Assembly: GCA_963723965.1 (NCBI GenBank)
Contig: CAVRSV010000010.1
Location: forward strand, 181,131 to 245,130
Length of the DNA: 64,000 nt
Source: JARRKC01 sp963723965
GTDB taxonomy: Bacteria > Acidobacteriota > UBA6911 > RPQK01 > JAPXNP01
Direction of reading: 5' to 3'
Below, piece by piece: positions 26,974 to 34,361 of the stretch. The notes under the pieces are model-generated. The model saw only the letters and a program-made list of their open reading frames with translations, was not told where the DNA came from and searched no databases. Made by a program: the position numbers and the translations under genes. Position 1 is the stretch's first letter; every line of letters begins with the position of its first letter.

Positions 26974-27182
26974 TCTTGGTCCCGACCCAGCAGGCGGAAC
27001 AGTTCGAAGCAGGCCACCCCGGCCCCCACGAGCAGACCGACCAGTGTCAGCCAGGGATCGGTCCGAAAGCGTTCGTCCAGCAGATGACCGAGGTAGACAC
27101 AACCGACCAGCGTCACCGCCAACGCGGTGATCAATCCTGTAAAGACGGCCAGGCGCCGAGCATGATTGTCTCCTGAAGCCAT
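26970..27182 (-). CDS. atpZ: AtpZ/AtpI-family small membrane protein
   Basis: A 70-residue protein with two helices (AVFTGLITALAVTLVGCVYLGHLLD and LTLVGLLVGAGVACFELFRLL), the common form of the small AtpZ protein at the head of F0 operons; AtpZ with AtpI can form a Ca2+/Mg2+ channel in some bacteria. The start is ATG 27182; a longer frame into the upstream gene is not conserved in character. First gene of the atpZ-atpI-atpB-atpE run. Confidence 0.78.
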   Translation of the reverse strand: MASGDNHARRLAVFTGLITALAVTLVGCVYLGHLLDERFRTDPWLTLVGLLVGAGVACFELFRLLGRDQE

Positions 27183-27222
27183 TGGTTCGTGCACCCTTCG
27201 GCCCGGCCCGTTTCGGAGAGTT

Positions 27223-28173
27223 TCAGGCCCCCGCCCCCTGCCGGGAGAGCTGGTCATCGAAGAAGTCGATGGTGTTCTTCAGTCCCTCCCTCAAACCCAC
27301 CGCGGGCTCCCAGCCGAGTTCCTGCCGGGCTCGAGAGATATCCGGACGTCGCCGGACCGGATCGTCCTTCGGCAGCGGAGCAAAATGGATCCCCGCCTGA
27401 CTGCCCGTCAGCTCGGTGATCACTTCGGCCAGCTCCAGGATGGTGATTTCCTGAGGGTTACCCAGATTGACGGGGCCCGTGCCGCCCTCCCACTGCATGA
27501 GCAGGTTCAAACCCCGGATCAGGTCGGAAATGTAACAGAAGGACCGGGTCTGGGACCCGTCGCCGTAGACGGTCAGCGGCTGGTTCCGCAGAGCGCAGAC
27601 GATCAGATTGCTCACCACGCGACCGTCCTGCACGGACATTCGCGGACCATAGGTGTTGAAGATCCGGGCGATTCTCACCTGCACACCGTTCTGACGATGG
27701 TAGTCCATCATCAGCGTCTCGGCGACGCGTTTGCCCTCGTCGTAGCAGCTGCGCGGTCCGATCGGATTGACGGAGCCCCAGTAGTCCTCGCGCTGAGGAT
27801 GTACTTCCGGGTCCCCGTAGACTTCCGACGTGCTGGCCTGCAGGACGCGCGCTCTCACGCGTTTGGCCAGACCCAGCATGTGAAGGGTACCCATGACGTT
27901 CGTCTTGACGGTTTTGACCGGGTTGTACTGATAGTGCACCGGAGAAGCCGGACAGGCGAGATTGAAGATCCGGTCCACTTCCGCGTAGACGGGGTGCGTA
28001 ATGTCATGGCGAATGAATTCGAAAGCGGCATTGCCGAGAAAGGGAATGATGTTCCGCTTCGAACTGGAGAACAGGTTGTCGAGGCAGATCACCTCGCAGC
28101 CGTCCTGCAGCAATTGTTCGCAGAGATGGCTTCCGATGAAGCCCGCTCCCCCCGTCACCAGCACACGTTTCAT
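27223..28173 (-). CDS. SDR-family NAD-dependent UDP-glucuronate decarboxylase (UDP-xylose synthase)
   Basis: Extended SDR enzyme, most like UXS, converting UDP-glucuronate to UDP-xylose for glycan synthesis. It shows the NAD site VTGGAGFIGSHLCEQLL, DNLFSSSKRNI, the UXS-typical FNLACPASPVHYQYNPVKTVKTNVMGT, STSEVYGDPEVHPQ and the catalytic YDEGKR (YxxxK). The start is ATG 28173, two bases after the galE stop; a longer frame covers the galE end. A related function such as UDP-apiose or GDP-sugar modification is possible but less likely. Confidence 0.88.
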   Translation of the reverse strand: MKRVLVTGGAGFIGSHLCEQLLQDGCEVICLDNLFSSSKRNIIPFLGNAAFEFIRHDITHPVYAEVDRIFNLACPASPVHYQYNPVKTVKTNVMGTLHMLGLAKRVRARVLQASTSEVYGDPEVHPQREDYWGSVNPIGPRSCYDEGKRVAETLMMDYHRQNGVQVRIARIFNTYGPRMSVQDGRVVSNLIVCALRNQPLTVYGDGSQTRSFCYISDLIRGLNLLMQWEGGTGPVNLGNPQEITILELAEVITELTGSQAGIHFAPLPKDDPVRRRPDISRARQELGWEPAVGLREGLKNTIDFFDDQLSRQGAGA

Positions 28174-28175
28174 AC

Positions 28176-29153
28176 TCAATATCTCCGGTTGCATGCCCAG
28201 TTCCAGGCCGTTTCGAGGATCTCCTCGAGCCCGGAACATTCGGCGGTCCAGCCGAGCCGCTCCCGGGCCTTGGAAGGATCGGCCACCAGTTCCGGCGGAT
28301 CGCCCGGCCGCCGGGGTCCTACGCGGACAGAAATCTCGCGGCCCGTCACACGCCGGGCCATCTCGACCATCTCGAGTACGCTGTAACCGCGCCCCGTGCC
28401 CAGATTGAACGAATCACTCGGCTGCCCGTTGAGAAGCCACTGCAGTGCCCGGATGTGCGCTTTCGCGAGATCGACCACATGAATATAGTCCCGAATGCAC
28501 GTGCCGTCGACCGTCGGATAGTCATTTCCGTAGATTTCGATCTGTTCGCGACTGCCCAGCGCCGCCTCGAGGATGAGCGGTATCAGGTGGGTCTCGGGAT
28601 CGTGGGCTTCCCCGATCCGCCCGTCCGGACGGGCGCCGGCTGCATTGAAATAGCGCAGGTTCACATGGCGCATCCCGTGCGCGCGGTCGTACTGGCGGAG
28701 GATCCGTTCGATGAAGTACTTCGTTTCCCCGTAAGGGTTGACAGGAGCCTGCGGATGGCTCTCGTCGATGGGAATGCGAACCGGATTTCCGTAAGTCGCG
28801 CAAGTCGAAGACAAAACGAAGTTGCGGACCCCGTGGCGCAGCATCACGCGCAGCAGAGTCAGGGCGTTGCCGACGTTCTGCTCGTAATAGACCTGCGGAT
28901 TCGCCACGGATTCGCCCACGTAGCAGAGACTGGCGAAGTGCATCACCGCACGAAACCGGTAGCGGGCAAAAAGGTCGTCCAGGAAGGCCTCGTCCGCCAG
29001 GTCTCCGACTTCAAGCGGCCCCTCGAGCACGGCCTCCGCATGACCTTCGCTCAGATTGTCCAGGGATACGGGCCTGAAACTCGAAGCGGCCAGTGCCAGA
29101 AGAGCATGACTTCCGATATAACCCGCCCCGCCCGTGACCAGGATCTCGTCCAC
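28176..29153 (-). CDS. galE: UDP-glucose 4-epimerase
   Basis: Interconverts UDP-glucose and UDP-galactose. Extended SDR with VTGGAGYIGSHALLAL, the DNLSEGH segment, SSTCATYGNP, catalytic YGETK, RYFNAAGARPDGRIGE and RDYIHVVDLA, all typical of GalE. It starts with GTG 29153 and has AGGAGA four bases upstream. It is paired with the downstream UDP-xylose synthase-like gene, which suggests supply of nucleotide sugars for surface polysaccharide. Confidence 0.95.
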   Translation of the reverse strand: MDEILVTGGAGYIGSHALLALAASSFRPVSLDNLSEGHAEAVLEGPLEVGDLADEAFLDDLFARYRFRAVMHFASLCYVGESVANPQVYYEQNVGNALTLLRVMLRHGVRNFVLSSTCATYGNPVRIPIDESHPQAPVNPYGETKYFIERILRQYDRAHGMRHVNLRYFNAAGARPDGRIGEAHDPETHLIPLILEAALGSREQIEIYGNDYPTVDGTCIRDYIHVVDLAKAHIRALQWLLNGQPSDSFNLGTGRGYSVLEMVEMARRVTGREISVRVGPRRPGDPPELVADPSKARERLGWTAECSGLEEILETAWNWACNRRY

Positions 29154-29222
29154 AGCATCTCCTCTCTTTGAATCGCCACGGGACCCGGCGAAGCGGGCTC
29201 TGCGGCCGGGGCCTCCCGGGGG

Positions 29223-29606
29223 TCAGAGTCGGCCGATGAGAGCGGTGGCCTCCGACTCGAAGTGGAAAACGTAGCGGTAACCCGGGAACTCGACCGGTCG
29301 CTCGTAGGTCATGGTGACATGAAGTCGCGAAGCCGATTGAAAGCGTCCCGATCGATCGACTTTGATGTGGCTCTTTTCGATGGAGAATCCGAAACCGCGG
29401 GCCGAAGTCACGATCTGATCCCTGATCGACGTATCGCGCCAGTTCTCGGCGCCGGCCCGATTGACGATCCGGGCCATCTCGTCCTCGAAATTGATCTTGT
29501 CCATGTAGACCGGCGCGATCTTGTAGCCCAGAAAGAGCGTGATCACCACGAGCAGCAACATGAGAAGGCAGCCGGCCTTGCCCTCACCGCGGTTGTTTCC
29601 TAACAT
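29223..29606 (-). CDS. Small membrane-anchored protein, DUF4845-like
   Basis: A 127-residue protein with an N-terminal Gly/Lys-rich head, a membrane helix at about residues 12-28 (GCLLMLLLVVITLFLGYKIAPVY) and an extracytoplasmic alpha/beta part (FEDEMARIVNRAG and HVTMTYERPVEFPGYRYVFHFE). This resembles the pilin-like DUF4845 proteins often placed near signal peptidase genes, but the match is by layout only. GGAGA precedes the ATG. Function unknown. Confidence 0.65.
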   Translation of the reverse strand: MLGNNRGEGKAGCLLMLLLVVITLFLGYKIAPVYMDKINFEDEMARIVNRAGAENWRDTSIRDQIVTSARGFGFSIEKSHIKVDRSGRFQSASRLHVTMTYERPVEFPGYRYVFHFESEATALIGRL

Positions 29607-29646
29607 TCTCCTGCGTACCTCCCTCGAAGGGTCTCAGTGCCTCGCC

Positions 29647-30711
29647 TCAAGCATCCCGCTCCTCGAAACCGGAATAGAGATAGGCCGCATCCCGAAGGCG
29701 GTTTTCCCTGCCGTCGTGGATGGCGAACTGCCGCTTGTCGTACATCGAAACCCCGGCGTACTCGCCTTTCTTGTTGACGACGTAAAACAGGAGATGGAAG
29801 GCGGGCCGACCCTGGGAATCCTTCAGATAGGGCTCCACCGTGTCCTCCGCGATCCGCTTCAGCACCCGCAGGCCGGCCTCCTCGGGCGACAGTCCCTGTC
29901 GCATGTACTCGACGACCATGAAGCTGGCACAGGTTCGGATGTTCGATTCTCCCCGGCCCGTGCTCCCGCAGGCTCCGACTTCGTTGTCGACGTAGAGGCC
30001 GGCCCCGATAATGGGTGAATCGCCGACCCGTCCCGGGATCTTGTAGGAGAGTCCGCTCGTCGTCGTCACACCGGAGATGTCTCCGCGCGTGTTCACGGCG
30101 TTGCAGTTGATCGTCCCGTAGGTCCGCATGACGGCCTCCAGCCGGCGGTCCTGCGAGGTCGATCCGGTCCGGGCGATGCGCTGCGCCGGATCGATCCAGT
30201 TGTCGCGCTGGTTGAGCATGGTCTTCCATTTCAACCACATCTCTCGCGATTCGTCTGTGAGCAGGCTCTCTTTTTGGAATCCCATTTGCAGCGCGAATTT
30301 GAGAGCCCCCTCTCCCACCAGGAAGATGTGATTGGTCCGTTCCATCACCAGCTTGGCGACCCGCGAAGGAGTCTTGATCCCCTCCAGAGCCCCTACCGCG
30401 CCGGCTCCCCGCGTCGGCCCGTGCATGACGGAAGCATCGAGTTGGACGACTCCGTCCTCGTTGGGCAGCCCTCCGTAGCCGACACTCATGTCCTTGGGGT
30501 CTTCCTCGACGAGGTTCACTCCCGCCACGACGGCTTCGAGCGTATCCTGCCCCGCCTGGATCATCGTCATCGCCCGTTCCGTCGCCCTCAGGCCGTTCGC
30601 ACTGGCGATGACCACCGGCCGCGACGCGACGGCGGCTTGCGCCCCTCCGGATGCCGTGACCGCCACGGCTGCCGCGGTGCCGGATTTCAGCACGAATTCT
30701 CTTCGATTCAT
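29647..30711 (-). CDS. Exported N(4)-(beta-N-acetylglucosaminyl)-L-asparaginase / type 2 asparaginase-like Ntn hydrolase
   Basis: Self-processing Ntn hydrolase of the T2 family. The predicted autocleavage site is before T200 in TYGTINCNAV, followed by GDISGVTTTSG, which matches the GT(V/I)...TSTGG pattern of the family, and VGDSPIIGAGLYVDNEVG. Residues 1-28 are a twin-arginine signal (NRREFVLKSG then an Ala-rich h-region), so it is probably exported folded. Likely substrates are glycosylasparagine or isoaspartyl/asparagine bonds. It stands alone; GGGAG precedes the ATG. Confidence 0.86.
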   Translation of the reverse strand: MNRREFVLKSGTAAAVAVTASGGAQAAVASRPVVIASANGLRATERAMTMIQAGQDTLEAVVAGVNLVEEDPKDMSVGYGGLPNEDGVVQLDASVMHGPTRGAGAVGALEGIKTPSRVAKLVMERTNHIFLVGEGALKFALQMGFQKESLLTDESREMWLKWKTMLNQRDNWIDPAQRIARTGSTSQDRRLEAVMRTYGTINCNAVNTRGDISGVTTTSGLSYKIPGRVGDSPIIGAGLYVDNEVGACGSTGRGESNIRTCASFMVVEYMRQGLSPEEAGLRVLKRIAEDTVEPYLKDSQGRPAFHLLFYVVNKKGEYAGVSMYDKRQFAIHDGRENRLRDAAYLYSGFEERDA

Positions 30712-30848
30712 AGCACGCTCCCTCCCCGAGGAGCCTCAGCAAAGCAGCCGGTTCAGGCGCTTAAGACCCGGCTCGGATTCCTGCGGGTCCCGATCTCGCC
30801 ACGCCTCGGGGCGACGAACGACTCACGCATGTCCATCGAACTTCCCTA

Positions 30849-32147
30849 TCAACGCGACCGATGGCCCGTCAACCGGGTCAGAACGTCGAAGAACCCGGGA
30901 AATGAGACATCGACGCAACCCGCATCATCGAGAGTCACCCCGGACTCCGAGAGCAATCCCATAACGGCAAAGGCCATGGCGATTCGATGGTCTCCGCGGG
31001 TGACGACGCTGCCGCCCGGAATGCGGGCCGTGTGGGGCACCTTGAAGCCGTCCGGGTACTCCTCGGCCGCGACTCCGACGGCCCGAAGATTCTGCACGAT
31101 CGTTTCGATCCGGTCCGACTCCTTCTTCCGCAACTCAGCAGCGCCCCGCACCTCGAGCCCCTCGCTCAACTGGGTTCCGAGCACCGCGAGGATTGGGATC
31201 TCATCGATCAGATTCGGGATCAGGCTGCCTTCGATCACGTTCGGAAAGTCATCCAGAAAGTCGAGCGAACCCGACACGTCGAGATCGCACACCGGTTCGT
31301 CGCTCACCTGCGTCTCGTTGGTCCTGCGAATCGCGGCGCCGGCTTCCTCCAGGAGGCGCAGATAGCCGCTGCGAGTCGGGTTCACCCCGATTCCGGGCAA
31401 TGAAACCGTCGAACCCGGGCGCAGGAGTACGGCCGTCACGAGGAAACTCGCGGACGAGAGATCGCCCGGAACCTGGACCACGGCCCCGTGCAGATGGACC
31501 GGTCCTCTCACGGAGATCTCCGGTCCCTTCTTCGAGACGTCCGCGCCGAACACATGGAGGGCCCGCTCCGTGTGATCCCGGGAGGGGGCCGGTTCGACCA
31601 CAGTCGTCCGACCGGGTGCGGTCAGGCCCGCGAGCAGGACGCAGGACTTGACCTGGGCACTGGCCATGGGCAGTACGTAACGGATCGGACTCAGAAGAGC
31701 TCCGTGGATCTCGAGCGGAGGATACTCACCCTCCCGGCAATGGATCGTCGCGCCCATCCGAGTCAGGGGCTCCACGATCCGCCGCATGGGGCGACGGTTC
31801 ACCGACTCGTCTCCGGCGATCGTACTCGTAAAGGGCCGCGCAGCCAGCAACCCGGACAAAAGCCGGATTGCCGTCCCGCTGTTGGCCACATCGAAGGGCC
31901 CCTGGGGGGCATCGAGCCGAGCCCAGCCGGGTCCCACCATCTCCACGACGTCGTCGTCGACGCGCATCTCGAGACCAAGCTTCCGCACACAGTCGAGGGT
32001 GGCGCGGCAATCGGCGCTGCGCGAATAATTGGTGATGTGCGTCCGTCCCTCCGCCATCGCCCCCAGGATGGCGAACCGATGGGAGATCGACTTGTCGCCC
32101 GGAAGGTCCACTCGGCCGCGCAACTCAGCGGCCGGCCTGATCCGCAT
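30849..32147 (-). CDS. aroA: 3-phosphoshikimate 1-carboxyvinyltransferase (EPSP synthase)
   Basis: Sixth step of the shikimate pathway: transfers enolpyruvyl from PEP to shikimate 3-phosphate. Signatures are LPGDKSISHRFAILGA, the active-site NSGTAIRLLSGLLA, MASAQVKSCVLLAGL, SRDHTERAL, KKESDRIE and TRGDHRIAMAFAVMG. Length (432 aa) is normal. ATG 32147 is used because GGAGG lies eight bases upstream; an earlier in-frame ATG adds five residues. It overlaps the end of uvrB by 23 bases, so it is expressed with uvrB. Confidence 0.96.
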   Translation of the reverse strand: MRIRPAAELRGRVDLPGDKSISHRFAILGAMAEGRTHITNYSRSADCRATLDCVRKLGLEMRVDDDVVEMVGPGWARLDAPQGPFDVANSGTAIRLLSGLLAARPFTSTIAGDESVNRRPMRRIVEPLTRMGATIHCREGEYPPLEIHGALLSPIRYVLPMASAQVKSCVLLAGLTAPGRTTVVEPAPSRDHTERALHVFGADVSKKGPEISVRGPVHLHGAVVQVPGDLSSASFLVTAVLLRPGSTVSLPGIGVNPTRSGYLRLLEEAGAAIRRTNETQVSDEPVCDLDVSGSLDFLDDFPNVIEGSLIPNLIDEIPILAVLGTQLSEGLEVRGAAELRKKESDRIETIVQNLRAVGVAAEEYPDGFKVPHTARIPGGSVVTRGDHRIAMAFAVMGLLSESGVTLDDAGCVDVSFPGFFDVLTRLTGHRSR

Positions 32148-34206
32148 CGAGGTTTCCTCCAAAATCCATCTCCAGTCCCTGCAGTTGCTTGATTCTATCC
32201 CGGAACTCCGCCGCTTTTTCGAACTCGAACTTCTCGGCGGCCTCCTTCATCTTCAGGCGCAGCCGCTCGATCTCCTGCTCGACTTCTTCCATCGACCCGT
32301 ACTCGATCTCATCCTCGGCGACCATCGGGACGTCGTAATAATCGAGATCGGTCATGGCCAGGATGTTCCGATCGATCGGCTTGAGGATGCTCGTCGGGGT
32401 GATGCCGTTTCGGACATTGAACTGCAACTGAATCTCGCGGCGGCGAGTCGTCTCATCGAGGGCCCGCTGCATCGACCCGGTGACCCGGTCCGCGTAGAAG
32501 ATCACCTTCCCATGAACGTTCCGGGCGGCGCGACCGGACATCTGGATCAGAGCCGTATCGCTGCGCAGATATCCTTCCTTGTCGGCGTCCAGGATCGCCA
32601 CCAGCGAAACCTCCGGCAGATCCAGACCCTCGCGGAGCAGATTGACCCCCACCAGGACGTCGAACCTTCCCAGGCGCAGCTCCCTCAGGATCCGCACCCG
32701 TTCGAGGGTTTCGACTTCGGAATGCAGATAGCGGACCGCGATCCCGACCTCCGTGTAGTACTCCGTCAGCTCCTCGGCCATGCGCTTGGTCAGTGTTCCG
32801 ACCAGCACCCGTTCTCCCTCGGCGATGCGACGCTGGATCTCTTCAAGCAGGTCGTCGATCTGGCCCGCCACCGGACGGACCTCGATCTCCGGATCCATCA
32901 GGCCCGTCGGACGGATGATCTGTTCCACCACGCGGCCCTGACACAGCGCCAGTTCGTAGGGACCCGGCGTGGCCGAGACATAGAGACTCTGCGGCCGCCG
33001 TTCTTCGAACTCCTGAAAGTTGAGCGGTCGGTTGTCCAGGGCCGAAGGCAGCCGGAAGCCAAAACGGACCAGGTTGAGCTTGCGCGATCGATCGCCTTCA
33101 TACATGCCGCGGACCTGGGGAATAGTGACATGGCTCTCATCGATCAACAGCAGGGAATTCCGCGGGAGATAGTCCATCAAGGTGGGTGGCGGCTCCCCCG
33201 GTTCACGGCCGGTCAGATGCCTGGAGTAGTTCTCGATTCCACGGCAGTATCCCAAGGTTTTCAGCATCTCGACGTCGAACTGGGTGCGCTGGCGGATCCG
33301 TTCGGCCTCCAGAGTGCGCCCCTCCTCGAGCAGGGCGGCACAGTGTTCCTCGAGCTCCTCACGGATACTCTCGACGGCGATCTCCCAACGTTCCTGGGGA
33401 ATCACGTAGTGGGTTCTCGGGTAGATGGGCACGCGTGCATGCTGGGTGAGGATTTCTCCCGTCAGGGGGTCGAACTGGCAGAGTTCGTCGATCTCATTGC
33501 CGAAGAGCTCGATCCGGATCCCATAATCCTCATAGGAGGGGACGACTTCGATGACATCTCCCCGCACTCGGAACGAGCCGCGGACCAGGTCGAAATCGTT
33601 GCGCTGGTATTGCAGCTCTACGAGTCGCTTGAGGATCTCTCGGCGGCCGATCTGCTGACCTCGCTCCAGCATGAGAAGCATGCCGTAGTAGGCTTCGGGC
33701 GATCCCAGGCCGTAGATGCAGCTCACGCTGCTGACAATAATGCAGTCCCGGCGCTCGAACAGCGAACGGGTGGCGGAATGTCGCATCTTGTCGATCTGGT
33801 CGTTGATCGTTGCTTCTTTCTCGATGTAGGTATCGGTGGATGCGATATATGCCTCGGGCTGGTAGTAGTCGTAGTAGCTGACGAAATACTCGACGGCATT
33901 CTTCGGGAAGAAACCCTTGAACTCCTGAAACAGTTGGGCCGCCAGCGTCTTGTTGTGGCTTAGAACGAGCGTGGGCCGGTTCAGACGGTCGATCAACTGG
34001 GCCATGGTAAAGGTCTTGCCGGAACCGGTCACGCCGAGCAGGATCTGATCGCGACGACCTGCGGAGATGCCGTCCAGGAGCCGGTCGATGGCCGAAGTCT
34101 GGTCTTCACTGGGAACAAACGAAGAACTCAGTTCGAACTTCCCGGACCGGGTCAAGGCCTGTCCGTATCGGATGCCGGAATGTTCGATTTCAGGCGTTTC
34201 TGCCAT
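32125..34206 (-). CDS. uvrB: UvrABC system protein B
   Basis: Damage-verifying helicase of nucleotide excision repair. Walker A is LGVTGSGKTFTMA (about residues 57-69), the beta-hairpin region is YFVSYYDYYQPEAYI, motif II is LLLIDESHVTIPQ, motif V/VI is LVGVNLLREGLDLPE and QMSGRAARN, and the C-terminal UVR coiled coil (LRLKMKEAAEKFEFEKAAEFRDRI) recruits UvrC. Length 693 is normal. The gap to clpB holds a long heptad inverted repeat. No LexA-type repeat is obvious in front of it. Confidence 0.98.
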   Translation of the reverse strand: MAETPEIEHSGIRYGQALTRSGKFELSSSFVPSEDQTSAIDRLLDGISAGRRDQILLGVTGSGKTFTMAQLIDRLNRPTLVLSHNKTLAAQLFQEFKGFFPKNAVEYFVSYYDYYQPEAYIASTDTYIEKEATINDQIDKMRHSATRSLFERRDCIIVSSVSCIYGLGSPEAYYGMLLMLERGQQIGRREILKRLVELQYQRNDFDLVRGSFRVRGDVIEVVPSYEDYGIRIELFGNEIDELCQFDPLTGEILTQHARVPIYPRTHYVIPQERWEIAVESIREELEEHCAALLEEGRTLEAERIRQRTQFDVEMLKTLGYCRGIENYSRHLTGREPGEPPPTLMDYLPRNSLLLIDESHVTIPQVRGMYEGDRSRKLNLVRFGFRLPSALDNRPLNFQEFEERRPQSLYVSATPGPYELALCQGRVVEQIIRPTGLMDPEIEVRPVAGQIDDLLEEIQRRIAEGERVLVGTLTKRMAEELTEYYTEVGIAVRYLHSEVETLERVRILRELRLGRFDVLVGVNLLREGLDLPEVSLVAILDADKEGYLRSDTALIQMSGRAARNVHGKVIFYADRVTGSMQRALDETTRRREIQLQFNVRNGITPTSILKPIDRNILAMTDLDYYDVPMVAEDEIEYGSMEEVEQEIERLRLKMKEAAEKFEFEKAAEFRDRIKQLQGLEMDFGGNLDADQAGR

Positions 34207-34224
34207 GGGAAAACATTATAGGGA

Positions 34225-34315
34225 GATTTGAGATTTACGATTTACGATTTACGATTTACGATTTGGCGCGGCCCCTTTCCCTAGATCGAAAATCGTAAAT
34301 CTCAAATCTCATATC
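34225..34315. repeat. 91-bp heptad-periodic inverted repeat between uvrB and clpB
   Basis: Thirteen in-phase heptads fill 34225-34315. The left arm is GATTTGA, four GATTTAC units and GATTTGG; the centre is three G/C-rich heptads; the right arm is the reverse complement type (GAAAATC, GTAAATC, TCAAATC, TCATATC). The unit GATTTGAGATTTACGATTT occurs in the left arm and, with one mismatch, inverted in the right. The same unit makes up the repeat at 47873-48005. Here it lies between divergent genes. Confidence 0.92.
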
Positions 34316-34361
34316 CCGGCGCTTCCTTGCCTCTGACCCGCCGGCATCTTATAGAAGCGCC

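Noticed and set aside
32029..33963. Plus-strand open frame of 644 codons
   Set aside because: It is antisense to uvrB, whose motifs are complete. Long antisense frames are expected in GC-rich genes, and the product has no recognisable domains.
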